Program-made: the position numbers and the translations under genes | Source: Semisulcospira habei | Taxonomy: Eukaryota > Mollusca > Gastropoda > Semisulcospiridae | Assembly: GCA_036245525.1 (NCBI GenBank) | Contig: BTPG01000006.1 | Span: 89,493,035 to 89,557,034 of the forward strand | DNA: 64,000 nucleotides | Direction: 5' to 3' | In this document: positions 22,228 through 32,340 of the stretch, piece after piece | How the letters are laid out: each line of letters opens with the position of its first letter | How positions within the stretch are numbered: position 1 is the first letter of the stretch | Notes under the pieces: generated by a model | What the model saw: the letters and a program-made list of their open reading frames with translations, nothing else | Told to the model about the DNA's origin: nothing | Database searches by the model: none

Positions 22228-22616
22228 AATGGTGGCTGCTGACATGGAATGAATGCGCATTACAAGTCGACATCGTCATCATCACGATCCAGCTTTTACT
22301 GAGTGGAAATACCGCTGCGCCACCGCGTGCGCAACCGGCCATTATCCGATTTAAATTTCTGTTCGTAATACCTGTTTGTTATAAGCGAGTCAGCTATAAC
22401 TGAAGGTTTGTCAAGCTGGTTCGACATTGCAACTAAGGGACACAACCTATATAGTTTCGGTGTTGTGTTTCATCACCATTAGACTGTAGTTACTTCCCTT
22501 ATCTCAGGCTCTGGTGTTCCGTGTCCTGCCACGATGTCTTTGCTGAAACAAGTACGTGTATTTGAAACGAAGTACGAGAATGTTGAACATTGTATGCCCC
22601 CAACCCCAGTAGGGAG

Positions 22617-22735
22617 TGAGGGGGTTTCCAAACACCCCATAAAGGGACTTTGTTATTGCATTTTAACACCAAAAAAAACATTGGGGGGGGGGGGGGGACA
22701 CATGCAGCACCACCCCCACCCCCAGATCCGCCTCT
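22617..22735 (+). mobile_element. hAT-like MITE fragment
   Basis: CCAAACACCCCATAAAGGGA, CTTTGTTATTGCATTTTA and the terminus CAGATCCGCCTCTG match 30445-30583; the left end is missing. Confidence 0.7.
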
Positions 22736-22739
22736 GTGT

Positions 22740-22838
22740 ATGGTTGGGTTGGGTTGGTTTGGGTTACGTTGGGTTGGGTTGTGTTGTGTCGTGTATTGCT
22801 TTGTTTGGTTAGGTTGGGTTGGGTTTGGTGTGGTGTGG
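22740..22838. repeat. (TTGGG)n-like degenerate repeat
   Basis: About 100 bp of GGGTT and GGTTT units. Not the animal TTAGGG telomere repeat. Confidence 0.8.
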
Positions 22839-23069
22839 TTTATTTTCTTTTTCTCGTCAGCAAGCTTTGTTACAAGTGTTACTTTGTCACACAGATCATT
22901 GTCATTGTCACACTGCTTTCCACGGTACACAATTCAAGATTCGACCTGCTGAGTCCAAAATTCGGCTATCGCATACACCGACTTTCTGTCTCTGATTCCA
23001 ACCATTACGTTTCATTTAAATTAGCAGTTGATGTGAGTGCCGCAGTATTTGAATGTTTCATTTCATCTG

Positions 23070-23134
23070 TAACAGGCATAGATTCTCATGAGCCCCTGCG
23101 ACGGCAGGGGTTCATGAGAATTAATGCTTCTTGT
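23070..23134. mobile_element. HP1 hairpin
   Basis: ACAGGCATAGATTCTCATGA with CCCCTGCGACGGCAGGGG; the TTCTCA/TGAGAA and CCCCTGC/GCAGGGG changes are mirrored. Confidence 0.85.
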
Positions 23135-23219
23135 TCAGTTAGCCCCATCGGCTCCATTTACATCCCGACTAAGGTGTATAGCGAGTTAATTTTACTTTTG
23201 GAGGTGTTCCATCCCAACT

Positions 23220-23280
23220 TGCAAGAGGCATAGATTCTCACGAACTCCTGCAGTAGCTGTGAGAATCTGTGCCTCTTGTA
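23220..23280. mobile_element. HP1 hairpin, diverged loop
   Basis: TGCAAGAGGCATAGATTCTC and GAGAATCTGTGCCTCTTGTA; the loop GC stem is lost. Confidence 0.85.
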
Positions 23281-23503
23281 GTCACACCCTAGCTCTGACT
23301 TACATCCTTGGATTGAGGTCATCAGGGTTTAAAGTTCAAACTGGAGCCATAACGGTTCCTCTCAGTATGTGTCTGTGGGTTACGGCCGGTCCTTGATTGA
23401 GAATAATATAGGCCGCCAGTCTAACTGGACCCGCAACTACCAGAAAACGACGTGATTACTGAGGAGGACACTGGGCGCCGCAGTGAGCCACATAGATAGG
23501 TGA

Positions 23504-23702
23504 TTAACCCCCTAACTGCCGACTGAGACAAAAATGAACACGGCCACCCGCCACGCACCTGCAAAAGGCATAGATCCTCATGAGCCCCAGGAGTTGCAGA
23601 GGCTCATAAGGATCTTTGCCTCTTGCTGACACCGCTTGGTGCCCATGTTGTTTGGTTGTCTAAGGGTGGGGGGGGGGGGGGGCGACGTTTGGATTACGTT
23701 AA
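23504..23702 (+). mobile_element. HP1 element, 3' truncated
   Basis: TTAACCCCCTAACTGCCGAC start; hairpin at 23561-23625; right flank broken by a G17 run before the TTAA that begins the next element. Confidence 0.85.
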
Positions 23703-23909
23703 CTCATTCTACCCCAGACACACCACAGGAAGATAAGGATCGACCATGATAGTTCAAGGGTGATGCCAGAATAGCTTGGCGTCTATGGGCGCCAAGCTAT
23801 TCTGGCATCACCCTTGAACTGTCATGGTCGATCTGTGTCCTGCACTGCAATGCAGTCTCGGAACAACGGCAATATTTTGGGATTTCGGTCTTGGGGTAGA
23901 ATGAGTTAA
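23699..23909 (+). mobile_element. HP2-A element
   Basis: TTAACTCATTCTACCCCAG to TTGGGGTAGAATGAGTTAA. Hairpin at 23738-23833 (GATCGACCATGATAGTTCAA outer stem, GGTGATGCC/GGCATCACC). The right shell TGTGTCCTGCACTGCAATGC is typical of A. Confidence 0.95.
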
Positions 23910-24046
23910 CACAGATTTCAGAAACGCAGTGTACATCTGCGTCCACTGCTAGTGGCCATGAACGAAAGCTCCTAAAACTATCGCAATCTGAAACCACGTT
24001 AACGGCCACTCCGCTTGAGGGACGCAGATGTGAATATACGTATACA

Positions 24047-24112
24047 GCAAGAGGCGTAGAACCTCATGAGCCCCTGCTGTAGCGGGGGCTCATGAGGTTC
24101 TATGCCACTTGC
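24047..24112. mobile_element. HP1 hairpin with mirrored change
   Basis: Both arms read TAGAACCTC/GAGGTTCTA instead of TAGATCCTC/GAGGATCTA. One site is unpaired (GGCGTAG against TATGCCA). Confidence 0.9.
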
Positions 24113-24360
24113 AGTTGGACGTTGTGATGTGCACTTTGTTGTAAACCGTATAATTTATTAAACTAAACATGATCCCATTTTATGCTGAAATCGATGACAA
24201 AAGGTGCATGTCCCAGCACTTCAAAATCTGTTTCATAATTTGTTTATGTTGCATGTCTGAGTCACTTGTGTGCCGCGCTACCTTACAGCTGTGTAATTGA
24301 CACTTTTTCAAGTACTGTTCAAATGAAGTGCAATACACGCCTTTTCGATTACAGTACCCT

Positions 24361-24430
24361 CCCTCCCCCTCCCCCTCCACCCACCCCCCCCCCCCCCCCC
24401 CCCTTTACCAAAAAAAAAAAAAAAAAAAAT
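24361..24430. repeat. C-rich then poly(A) tract
   Basis: CCCTCC and CCACC units, about 20 C, then about 20 A. Confidence 0.9.
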
Positions 24431-24584
24431 CCTTTAACAATGCTTGTTGCATATCACGCATACATATAGGCCTACCGTGTTTTGGAACATCGACTTAGTG
24501 GTTCTCTTGGAGGGAGGGCTCTTTGAACCACTGACAGAAAGTTTTAGACGATCCATAAACCTAAAAATAGTAGGAATACTGCAT

Positions 24585-24864
24585 TTGTTTCTTTAAGCTT
24601 ACTTACTTACGCCTGTCACCCCTACCCGGGTATAGGCTGTCGACGAGAGACCTCCAGCAACTCCTGTCCTGTGCTTCTCCTTCGATTCTACTCCAGGTGA
24701 TTCCCAGTCTCTTGATGTCTGCTTGGAGGTCTCGGCGCCAGGAGTTTCTCGGCCTACCTCTTTTCCTCTTTCCCTGGGGGTTCCATGACAATGCCTGCCT
24801 AGTGATACTGGAAGCTGGCTTTCTCAGGCTGTGACCGATCCATCCCCATCTTGTTTCTTTAAGC
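24585..24864 (-). mobile_element. LINE-B, strongly 5'-truncated copy with 14-bp target duplication
   Basis: TTGTTTCTTTAAGC occurs at 24585-24598 and 24851-24864. Between them the minus strand encodes WGWIGHSLRKPASSITRQAL and WNPQGKRKRGRPRNSWRRDL, then a (AAGT)n tail at the low-coordinate end. Closely similar to 8390-8640. Host codons were fused in frame at the 5' side by chance. Confidence 0.93.
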
Positions 24865-24962
24865 ATTAAAGCAAATAACGGACCGTCACGCTGTTCAAAT
24901 ACCCATTGCGGTGAAGAGTGGTGTGGGTTTGAAAAGCCCTCTCTCGTTCTCAGCCATAAGTT

Positions 24963-25032
24963 TTAACCCTCTTGTGTGTTCAGCCACCGGTACCGTACAC
25001 AGTACCGGTGGCTGCATACACAAAGGGGTTAA
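24963..25032. mobile_element. HP5 palindrome
   Basis: TTAACCCTCTTGTGTGTTCAGCCACCGGTACC...ACCGGTGGCTGCATACACAAAGGGGTTAA: TTAA-bounded, arms of about 30 bp with few mismatches. Confidence 0.9.
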
Positions 25033-25225
25033 ATTTCTATGTACCGTGGGTGTGCCAGTCCAGTGAAATTTATAAGGGGGTGTAGCTTCATTCAGCATTC
25101 TTGGGTACGTTTATACGTGCATGTATTTGGGATATGTGTGTGTGTGTGTGTCATCCATGGAAACCAATATGCAGGATGTGGCCGCAGCGCTGAATGGGTA
25201 TGTTCATAGAGAAAACCACCCAGAT

Positions 25226-25291
25226 GCAAGAGGTATAGATCCTCATGAGCCCCCGCAGTCGCGGGGGCTCATGAGGATCTATGCCTCTTGC
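25226..25291. mobile_element. HP1 hairpin, near-perfect
   Basis: GCAAGAGGTATAGATCCTCA with CCCCCGCAGTCGCGGGGG; one unpaired site (GTATAG against CTATGC). Followed by the HP1 right flank TGAAACCACTTTGTATCCAC. Confidence 0.93.
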
Positions 25292-25421
25292 TGAAACCAC
25301 TTTGTATCCACGTTCCTTTGACGGCGAGCGATCTTTGACGATGAATTTACAATGATTATTTTTTTACACAGTGAGTCCGATGTTTTTTGGAGAAAGGCGC
25401 TTGATAAAAACTATGTTTTGC

Positions 25422-25471
<50 letters not shown>
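25422..25471. repeat. (ATT)n microsatellite
   Basis: About 16 ATT units. Confidence 0.97.
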
Positions 25472-25472
<1 letters not shown>

Positions 25473-25648
25473 AGTGTAGTATTAATATAAACAATCAGCG
25501 TCCGCTTTCAGTGAAGGGTTTAGCACTCACATGCAAGACACTACGACCAGAAATGCTAGGAACGGTTACAGGAATATAGGTTGTGTTCCAAAAATCCGTC
25601 ATGTAAAGAATCACCTATGCAAAAAGCTCTACCCACAGTCAAAGAGTT

Positions 25649-25722
25649 GCTTACACTTGTTGTCTCCCACGATTCGCTACCCCTGAACAACGGTGCGAAT
25701 CAAGGGAGGCAACCAGTGTGAG
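25649..25722. repeat. HP7 palindrome
   Basis: CACTTGTTGTCTCCCACGATTCGCTAC against GCGAATCAAGGGAGGCAACCAGTGTG; arms partly diverged. Confidence 0.8.
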
Positions 25723-25871
25723 GCGGTTTGAACAGATGAGGTGATGAGGTACAGCAAGAAAGGAAGCAGGCCTGGCCATTGTTTGTTTACTTATCTTGTC
25801 AATAAATGGCTCCCAAAAAAGCGGTGCAAGTTTCTCCATTCTTCTCTGACAAACAAACGCACAGCTATGTG

Positions 25872-25951
25872 TTAACTCATTCGAGGCGAACGGCATCCGG
25901 AAACGCGGCTTCAGCAGCGTATCCGGATGCCGTTCGTCTCGAATGGGTTAA
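25872..25951. mobile_element. HP4 palindrome
   Basis: TTAACTCATTCGAGGCGAAC...GTTCGTCTCGAATGGGTTAA with inner GGCATCCGGA/TCCGGATGCC. TTAA-bounded. Confidence 0.93.
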
Positions 25952-26191
25952 GCTTCTAATTTCCTATATTCATCATTCCGTTTTTGGCGGAGATTTTCTA
26001 TTTTCAACCCTTATCACTTGAACTGAAGTTCTGGATGGTTGGATAGAGTGAGGGTTGTTTGAATTGTATGTGTTTGATAAATGGATGGGTGGTTTTGCCC
26101 GTTTGTCAGGGCGTGTGGGTAGCTAATGGATAGTTGAGTGGGCTGGTGATGTTTGAAGGAAAACTGAGTGGGCCACCGCGTGACGTAAAAT

Positions 26192-26870
26192 CCAGGTGAC
26201 TGCCAAGCGTATAAAATGCATAGAAAATTCCAGCAAAGAAAGAAACACGCTTAGAAAGTACACAAACCAATGGGAATCACTCAGCGCTGGACAGACAAAC
26301 AGTTAGATCCCCTGCCCCCGCCTATCAGGCACCCAATCGCCAGCCCACAGAGAAATACGCAGGAATAGAACAAGACAATCATTTGCATCCTCAAAAAAGA
26401 ATGCATCAGGTCTCTTATATAACCCATGTCTTTCTCCGGAACTTAGGAAGTAGGCAGGAGAAACATACATACACAAACACGAAGGTGCATTACTATTATG
26501 TGGTCGGGTAACTACGCTTAGAAAGGACAAGTAAAACACAATTTATGAAATTTCTTAGAAAGAAACACGGTTTGAACAGACAGTTACAACACAATTTATG
26601 AAATTTCTTTTATAAGAACCCAACGGGAAAAGAAACACGGTTTGAACAGACAGTTATAACACAATTTATTAATATTTCGGGTATTTCAAAACAGTCAAAC
26701 CAAAAATTATAGAATTCAGTCGCTGCTTATCTTATTGCTGACAATATCCGAAATATTAATAAATTGTATTGTGCCTGTCTTTTCTAAGCGTGTTTCTGTC
26801 TCAGTTGGGTACTTGTCTGCATTTTACACGCTTGGCAGTCACTTTTTGGTCTGAATTTATGAAATTTCTG
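26192..26870. mobile_element. HP8 copies, scrambled, with R1 inserted
   Basis: HP8 left-arm pieces (GTGACTGCCAAGCGTATAAA, AAAGAAACACGCTTAGAAAG) lie at 26192-26262. Three tandem AAAGAAACACGGTTTGAACA-type pieces lie at 26545-26680, and a right arm with TTTACACGCTTGGCAGTCAC ends near 26855. R1 occupies 26265-26515. Confidence 0.8.
26265..26515 (+). mobile_element. Interspersed repeat R1
   Basis: About 250 bp shared with 54055-54335 (inverted) and partly with 49005-49140. Landmarks: ACTCAGCGCTGGACAGACAA, GGCACCCAATCGCCAG, AATACGCAGGAATAGAACAA and CTTATATAACCCATGTCTTT. No coding; class unknown. Confidence 0.85.
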
Positions 26871-26974
26871 GTCGAAGATAAAAAATCCCCAATTTTTTTA
26901 GTTGTCCCCAGAAGACTGTATTACAACTCAGGAGACAGATAGACCATGATGAGGGGCAGTTGAAAACACTTATG

Positions 26975-27065
26975 AACGTGTGCCTGCTAACGTGGATTGT
27001 GTAAAGAAGGGTAGAAAAGTCATAGTTGAGGCAAGACAACATTGAGAACCCGTTGTATCGGCATT
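26975..27065 (+). repeat. Interspersed repeat R2
   Basis: GTGTAAAGAAGGGTAGAAAA, then AGTTGAGGCAAGACAACATT and GAACCCGTTGTATCGGC. Copies at 28320-28410 (inverted), 29540-29610, 37615-37695 and 45190-45245. Confidence 0.85.
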
Positions 27066-27186
27066 TTATCATCAAACCCCACCCTAGAGCAGATCGTTTT
27101 AAGGGGTTTAGAGCAGCCAATAGGCAACTGTTTTGACACAAGAATGGTTCCATTTTCACTTAACCTCGAACAGTACCTGAGCACGT

Positions 27187-27277
27187 CTAACCCTTTGGGT
27201 GTCGGTAGCGGTTTTAGTCGCGATGATTCCGGTAGGAATTATAAATCATAAAACCACTGCCGACACCCAAAGGGTTA
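27187..27277. mobile_element. HP3 palindrome
   Basis: CTAACCCTTTGGGTGTCGGTAGCGG to CCACTGCCGACACCCAAAGGGTTAG. Both arms have GGGTGTCGG/CCGACACCC where the sister copies have GCGTGTCGG/CCGACACGC, a mirrored change. Both terminal TTAA are now CTAA/TTAG, also mirrored. Confidence 0.9.
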
Positions 27278-27489
27278 GGTAATGTGCATTTCAAAGCATT
27301 CTTGCGTCAACCTTTGCCTTCGACGTTGGGTAAGATTATATTGCAGTGCGGAAAACATTCAAACAACATTCTCTCATCTTTTATTCTATTGACAGAGTGA
27401 GTGTTGAAAGCAACGCATTTCCGTCTATGCCAAGAACAAAAGCAATATCTAGGCGATGAACATTCAGGTCGGAAAGTGCAGTTACACAT

Positions 27490-27635
27490 ACACTAACGAG
27501 CAAAAGAAATGCGACATTTTTTGGGAATCATCGCAAACACTAAAGCAAAAGAAATGCGACATTTTTGGAATCACCGGAAACACTAAAAGTGTTTCCGACG
27601 ATTCCAAAAATGTCGCATTTCTTTTGCTGGCCAGT
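27490..27635. repeat. HP6 palindrome with duplicated left arm
   Basis: AAAAGAAATGCGACATTTTT occurs twice directly (about 27502 and 27547), then the mirrored right arm AAAAATGTCGCATTTCTTTT once. Confidence 0.9.
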
Positions 27636-27814
27636 ATTGAACATTTCTTTTCTTCTTTTCACCTTTTTCTTTCCGCGGAGAATTTGGAAGGAGAAGCAGG
27701 CTTGAAGAGAAGCATGGGAAAGTGCAGAGGATGAAATGAGTTAACAAGGTGGAATTCATTTCATTACAACAGAACCTGCTTTGAGCGGCCGCCCTTGTTA
27801 GATACCAGCTGACA

Positions 27815-28032
27815 TTAACTCATTCTACCCCAGAGCCACCACAGCAAGATAAAGATCGACCATGATAGTTCAAGGGTGATGCCAGAATAGCTTGGCGCCT
27901 ATGGGCGCCAAGCTATTCTGGCATCACCCTTGAACTATCATGGTCGATCTGTGTCCTGCACTGCGATGCAGTCTTCGGAGGACAACGGCAACATTATTTT
28001 AAGGATTTCGGTGTTGGGGTAGAATGAGTTAA
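27815..28032 (+). mobile_element. HP2-A element
   Basis: TTAACTCATTCTACCCCAGA to TTGGGGTAGAATGAGTTAA; hairpin at 27854-27949 with no mismatch seen in the GATCGACC to GGTCGATC arms. Shares its right TTAA with HP1 at 28029. Confidence 0.95.
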
Positions 28033-28249
28033 CCCATTCAGTGTCCGTTGACGGAAACTGTGTGTCTGCAGTTTTCGTCAGTTCAACACCAATAAGCCCT
28101 AGCTGTCCAAGGAACATATATTCAAAGTGGCGTCAGCAAGAGGCATAGATCTTCATGAGCCCCCGCAGTTGCTCGGGCTCATGAGGATCTATACCTCTTG
28201 CAGTTGTGTGTGTTCAATTTTCTCCGCACTGAACGGGTGAAAGACCGTA
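28029..28249 (-). mobile_element. HP1 element
   Basis: TTAACCCATTCAGTGTCCGTTG to TCCGCACTGAACGGGTGAA (right TTAA mutated). Hairpin at 28136-28201 with a diverged loop (GTTGCTCGGGC). Confidence 0.88.
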
Positions 28250-28319
28250 ATTTAGGTGGCTGTAGCAAATGGAAACATGTTTGTGTTACACATGTTTTCT
28301 GAAGGACTCTGATAATAAA

Positions 28320-28410
28320 TTGACGATACAACAGGTTCTCAATGTTGTCTTGCCAAGGATAACATTTTCCTACCCTTCTTTACACAATCCGTGTGAGTGG
28401 GCACACGTTA
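28320..28410 (-). repeat. Interspersed repeat R2, inverted
   Basis: GGTTCTCAATGTTGTCTTGCC and CTACCCTTCTTTACACAATC are reverse complements of R2. Confidence 0.85.
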
Positions 28411-28411
28411 G

Positions 28412-28722
28412 AGTCCGAAATAGCTCAGGCGGTTAAGCGTCGGAGCAAGAAAGCGAAGGGAATCGCCGGGTCGTGGGTTCGAGTCCCCGTTCCGGCCCCG
28501 GTAGCTGGACTCGCAATCCAGGGGGAAAAGACGGGCTTGTTCCATAGCATGTCCGTTGAAACGACCTGGTAAATCAAAGTGGCACAGTTGCAGTGCGCCT
28601 GAATTGATCAGTGTTCAAGTCGTACTCCATAGGCAATAGATTTCCCTGTCCCCCATAACCCGCCCGTCAGGGCCGTCCATTATCACTTCGGTGCCGCGGA
28701 CGTTAAACCCCGAACTAACCAG
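28412..28722 (+). mobile_element. SINE-2, tRNA-derived
   Basis: Head AGTCCGAAATAGCTCAGGCG with box A (TAGCTCAGGCGG) and a consensus box B (GGTTCGAGTCC). The anticodon arm does not fold as a normal tRNA. The body ends GGTGCCGCGGACGTTAAACC with ...CCGAACTAACC, a 3' end style seen in many invertebrate SINEs. Confidence 0.88.
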
Positions 28723-28894
28723 GCACACGTTAACAGCAAAAAATTCTACTGCCCTTCAGTTTTGCGGCGCATCTGTGGAACTCTCCTACGTACCGGCAGA
28801 AGAGGCAGAAAAATCCTACGCAAAATTCATTTCTTTTACGGCATTCAAACTTCATACGTTTAAACGACCGACTCAGGCAGTAAAGGGTTAATGA

Positions 28895-29352
28895 TTGTCT
28901 CGCATTTCAGTAAAGATGGAGGGTTTGGGGAGGAGGAGGGGGGGGGGGTATAAACCCTGATCCCGGGTACCAAAACCAAAACACGACTAGGAAAAAAAGG
29001 CCGGAACAATAATCTTCGCATATAACAGCGTGCTACACGACCGAACATTTTTGTTGTTATCAGTCCGAAGTCAGTGTATAACGTATAACGAAGTGTGTTA
29101 TAATGAATAACTTCGCTCTTCGAAGCAATTTACATTAGAAAAGTATTTCGGGACTTCTGAAAAGCCTTCAGACTAGTATCCGACCTTATAAGCCAAGTCG
29201 ACTGAAGAGGAGAAATTCAGGTCTTATGATACACCACGCGAAAGGCTTTCGGGCCGAATTCGGCCGCAGTTGGCCCGCGCACATCGTGTGCGCGGGCCCA
29301 CTGCGGCCGAACTCGGCCCTACAACCTTCGCGTACTGGGAAGTAGTTATTTT
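28895..29352 (+). repeat. Repeat R4, copy 1 (LINE-free)
   Basis: Shared with 30893-31231 over CTCGCATTTCAGTAA, a G-rich run, GTATAAACCCTGA, GGTACCAAAACCAAAACACG and GTATAACGTATAACGAA, then CTTCGAAGCAATTTACAT and ACAACCTTCGCGTACTGGG. It contains the HP14 palindrome, which is absent from copy 2, and the intact target site of the copy 2 LINE. Confidence 0.88.
29238..29332. repeat. HP14 GC-rich palindrome
   Basis: GGGCCGAATTCGGCCGCAGT and GGCCCGCGCACA pair with TGTGCGCGGGCC and CACTGCGGCCGAACTCGGCC; outer CGCGAAAGG/CCTTCGCG. A related half lies near 37800-37850. Confidence 0.9.
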
Positions 29353-29539
29353 ATTGTATTGTCTATAAATGTTCTTAGTTATGTCTTATAATAACGCTGC
29401 GCAAAAGGGCTACGTGAAATTATGAAGCTTGAACTGATGTCGCAATATGAAAGACTTTTCTGCTCTTGTTCTCTTCTCAGTGTACGCAGGAGAGTTCCTT
29501 CCGTTATACGGAAGTGAAAAATGTCTTACATATTTGTGG

Positions 29540-29610
29540 TCTACTCACATGGATAAAAAAAAGTCTTAGTTGAGGCAAGACAACATTGATAACACGTTGA
29601 GTGGGCGAAT
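29540..29610 (+). repeat. Interspersed repeat R2
   Basis: AAGTCTTAGTTGAGGCAAGA and CAACATTGATAACACGTTG; 5' part shortened. Confidence 0.8.
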
Positions 29611-29618
29611 TTTAGCAA

Positions 29619-29838
29619 TTAATCCATTACATCCTGAGACTGCATTTTTTTTTTTTCATTTGCTTATTGCCCTATGAAGGCTACATTACAGATTAGAGGA
29701 TAGATCGACCATTTTTGTCCAAGGGCGGTGCCGGAATAGCTTGGCGCTCAGGCGCCAAGCTATTCTGGCACCTAACCCTTGAACAATCATAGTCAAATTT
29801 ATTTCAAGCGATAGTGTATCAGGATGCAAAGGGGTAAA
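29619..29838 (-). mobile_element. HP2-C element, inverted
   Basis: TTAATCCATTACATCCTGAG to GTATCAGGATGCAAAGGGGTAA; hairpin at 29718-29784 with diverged stem positions (GGCGGTGCCGG). Confidence 0.9.
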
Positions 29839-29977
29839 GCCTGCCAAGGTGCAGCTCGCAGCATTATTGTAAAACATACTAAGAACATTTATAGAAGAGA
29901 TAGTATTAGTCGATCGCTTGAAGTCCAGCACTAACTGCAAAATGGTCCGGCCGTGAGCAGAACGTCGGTTGGGCCTG

Positions 29978-30051
29978 CCGTTCACACTGGTTGCCTCCCG
30001 CGATTCGCTACCGCTGTCGCGGTAGCGAATCGAGGGAGGCAACCAGTGTGG
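29978..30051. repeat. HP7 palindrome, near-perfect
   Basis: CACACTGGTTGCCTCCC and GATTCGCTACCG pair with CGGTAGCGAATC and GGGAGGCAACCAGTGTG; one mismatch near CCGCGATT. Confidence 0.93.
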
Positions 30052-30300
30052 CTGAAACGCTATGACTTGTTTACTCTGTTTCCAGTCTCACTGCTTGACA
30101 TAACCGACCACTTAGTCGCATAATGCAACTATTTTGATTATACCTATTAGCGAAGAGGCGTGTGTTTGTGCCTGTATTACCCTCATTATTTGGGACCTAC
30201 TCTCGCCGTGTTTACAATGCTCAGGGCACCTTGAGGAGGTGGTAGTGTTTTATGTGTACCAGTGCCGTGGTGACGGGTGGGGGGAGGGGGGGGGGGGAGG

Positions 30301-30355
30301 GCGCAGCGAATCGAGGGAGACAACCAGTGTGTGTGTGTGTGTGTTGTGTGTTTGT

Positions 30356-30440
<85 letters not shown>
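30301..30440. repeat. HP7 half-arm running into (GT)n
   Basis: GCAGCGAATCGAGGGAGACA with ACCAGTGTG is the HP7 right arm. Its terminal GTGTG continues as about 100 bp of GT, interrupted early by TTGTG and TATG. Confidence 0.9.
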
Positions 30441-30443
<3 letters not shown>

Positions 30444-30588
30444 ACAGGGGCGGATCAGTTACCTCGAGGGGGGATGTCCAAACACCGCAGAAAGGGACTT
30501 TGTTATAGCATTTTATTTATTTATTTTTTTTTTTGGGGGGGTGGGTGGTTCCGGGACCCCTCTAACCCCCAGATCCGCCCCTGGAATA
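30440..30588 (+). mobile_element. hAT-like MITE, complete, 5-bp target duplication
   Basis: CAGGGGCGGATC at 30445 and GATCCGCCCCTG ending at 30583 are perfect terminal inverted repeats. GAATA flanks both ends (30440-30444, 30584-30588). The interior has AAAGGGACTTTGTTATAGCA and T/G runs. No transposase. Confidence 0.88.
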
Positions 30589-30892
30589 TGCAGTGTTCAT
30601 CGCTCTCCTATTCACTGTAAAAGTCTGTAGTTGCGCTGCACCACATCCTGCGGACTTAGAGAAATTCGAGGGAGATAACCAGTGTTGGGAGGGGGTAGAG
30701 TTGGGTGAGGGGAGTAGAATCAAGGGATGGGGAGGGAGGATAGCGTGAAGAATCGTGGAATGGGGTTGGGAAGGGGGGGGGGGGCAAGGTGGCAGGGGGA
30801 GGAGATGAAAACTGGCCTACTGGCGTAAGCTAAATTATCTATGATTGTACTGAGTGTGTGTGGTGACCGTGCGCACTCTGTGGCGCAGCGGT

Positions 30893-31231
30893 TCTCTCGC
30901 ATTTCAGTAAGAGCCCTTATAGGAAGGGGGGGGGGAGGAGGGGGGGTGGGGGGGATGTATAAACCCTGAGGCGGTACCAAAACCAAAACACGACTAGGAA
31001 AAAATGCCAGAAACAATAATCTTCGCTTATGACACTTGACAGCGTGGTGCACGACACAACATTTTTGTTGTTATGAGTCCTAAGCGTATAACGTATAACG
31101 AAATGTGTTATGATGTATAACTTCGCTCTTCGAAGCAATTTACATAAGAAAAGTATTTTCGGGACTTCTGAAAAGCCTTCAGACTAGTATGCGACCTTAT
31201 TCGGCCGTACAACCTTCGCGTACTGGGGAGT
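30893..31231 (+). repeat. Repeat R4, copy 2, split by LINE-A
   Basis: Collinear with 28895-29352 but lacks about 110 bp containing HP14. It runs into LINE-A at ACTGGGGAGT and resumes at 32012. Confidence 0.88.
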
Positions 31232-32021
31232 TATCACGTCGGACGCCAAGCTGGACAAGGAGCTTGACAGCAGGCTGGCAAAAGCGAACAGCGCTTTCGG
31301 GCGACTTTTCAAGCGGGTGTGGCACAATCAACAGCTGAAAACAGGCACCAAGATCATCGTGTACAGAGCTGTGGTCCTCACCACCCCTGCTGTATGGTTC
31401 CGAGTCCTGGGCCCTCTACCGAAGCCAACTACGACTCCTCGAACGCTTCCACCAGCGCTGCCTGCGTACCATCCTGGGCATTCACTGGAGTGACTATGTC
31501 ACCAACGTCGAGGTCCTTGAACAGGCTGAAACTGTGAGCATCGAGGCTTTGCTGCTGCGGACACAGCTCCGCTGGGCGGGGCATGTCTCCAGGATGGAGG
31601 ATCATCGCCTACCAAAGATCACCCTGTTCGGCGAGCTTGCTACTGGACACCGTGACAGAGGGGCACCAAAAAAGAGATACAAAGACTGTCTCAAGAAGTC
31701 ACTTAGTGCCTGCCAAATCGACCACCACCAGTGGTCTTCGCTTGCTGCGGACCGTGACACCTGGCGCTCCACCATTTACAAGGCAGCTGTCTCCTTTGAG
31801 GACTCTCACAGAGCTAGCCTTAAGGACAAGCGGCTCAGGAGAAAAAACAGAGATGCCGCAGCTCAGAACCCTGGCCATACCTTCCCCTGCAGCCACTGCG
31901 GTCGAACCTGCCTGTCTCGGATTGGCCTCCGCAGCCACGAACAAGCCTGCAGACGTCGTGGGCAACTCCTATAAAATCTTCGTTCGCGAAGTCAAGCCAA
32001 GCAAAGCAAAAACTGGGGAGT
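31222..32021 (+). mobile_element. LINE-A, second 5'-truncated copy with target duplication
   Basis: ACTGGGGAGT occurs at about 31222-31231 and 32012-32021. The paralogous empty site is readable at 29333 (GTACTGGGAAGTAGTTATTTTA). The body is about 99% like 3334-4100 by eye and ends AAGCCAAGCAAAGCAAAA. Confidence 0.95.
31231..31974 (+). pseudogene. LINE-A reverse transcriptase tail, frameshifted
   Basis: Starts within ITSDAKLDKELDSRL. One extra C near 31385 (ACCACCCCTG against ACCACCCTG) shifts the frame; the rest (SIEALLLRTQLRWAGHVSRM through the C-X2-C-X12-H-X3-C finger) is open to 31974. FADD catalytic region absent. Confidence 0.93.
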
Positions 32022-32094
32022 AGTTATTTTAATCAACCTTATATCAGATGATTTGGCTCCCAAGGTTTACACGGGTAAACAATTCCACACAGCC

Positions 32095-32162
32095 CCCTCC
32101 CCCTTGCCCCCCCCCCCCCCGCCCCTCCCCCCACCCCCCTCCCACCCCCCCCCCACCCCCAA
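32095..32162. repeat. C-rich tract
   Basis: CCCCTCCC and CCCACCC units. Confidence 0.9.
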
Positions 32163-32340
32163 ACGGTTGCAGTGCGTAATTGCTTCAGGCTGAAATCGAA
32201 CGAGTATTTCAGTGAAAGGTTCGTCAAAATGCCGTTGAACCGGCTGTGAAATTTCAGGTTAAGTCGCAGTTTCCAATCCACCTGTCGGCAAAAAAAGGTT
32301 ATTTGTTCTGCAAATGATGCCTTATGGAGAAGACAGTGCC

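Noticed and set aside
23070..24112. CRISPR-like regular hairpin repeats
   Set aside because: Copies are irregularly spaced, in both orientations, each flanked by its own TTAA shell; the DNA is clearly eukaryotic.
28412..28500. Possible tRNA gene
   Set aside because: Consensus box B, but the anticodon arm is irregular and the sequence is followed by a SINE body.
32095..32162. C-rich and G-rich tracts as functional quadruplex sites
   Set aside because: Such tracts occur throughout the window as simple repeats; no positional context supports function.
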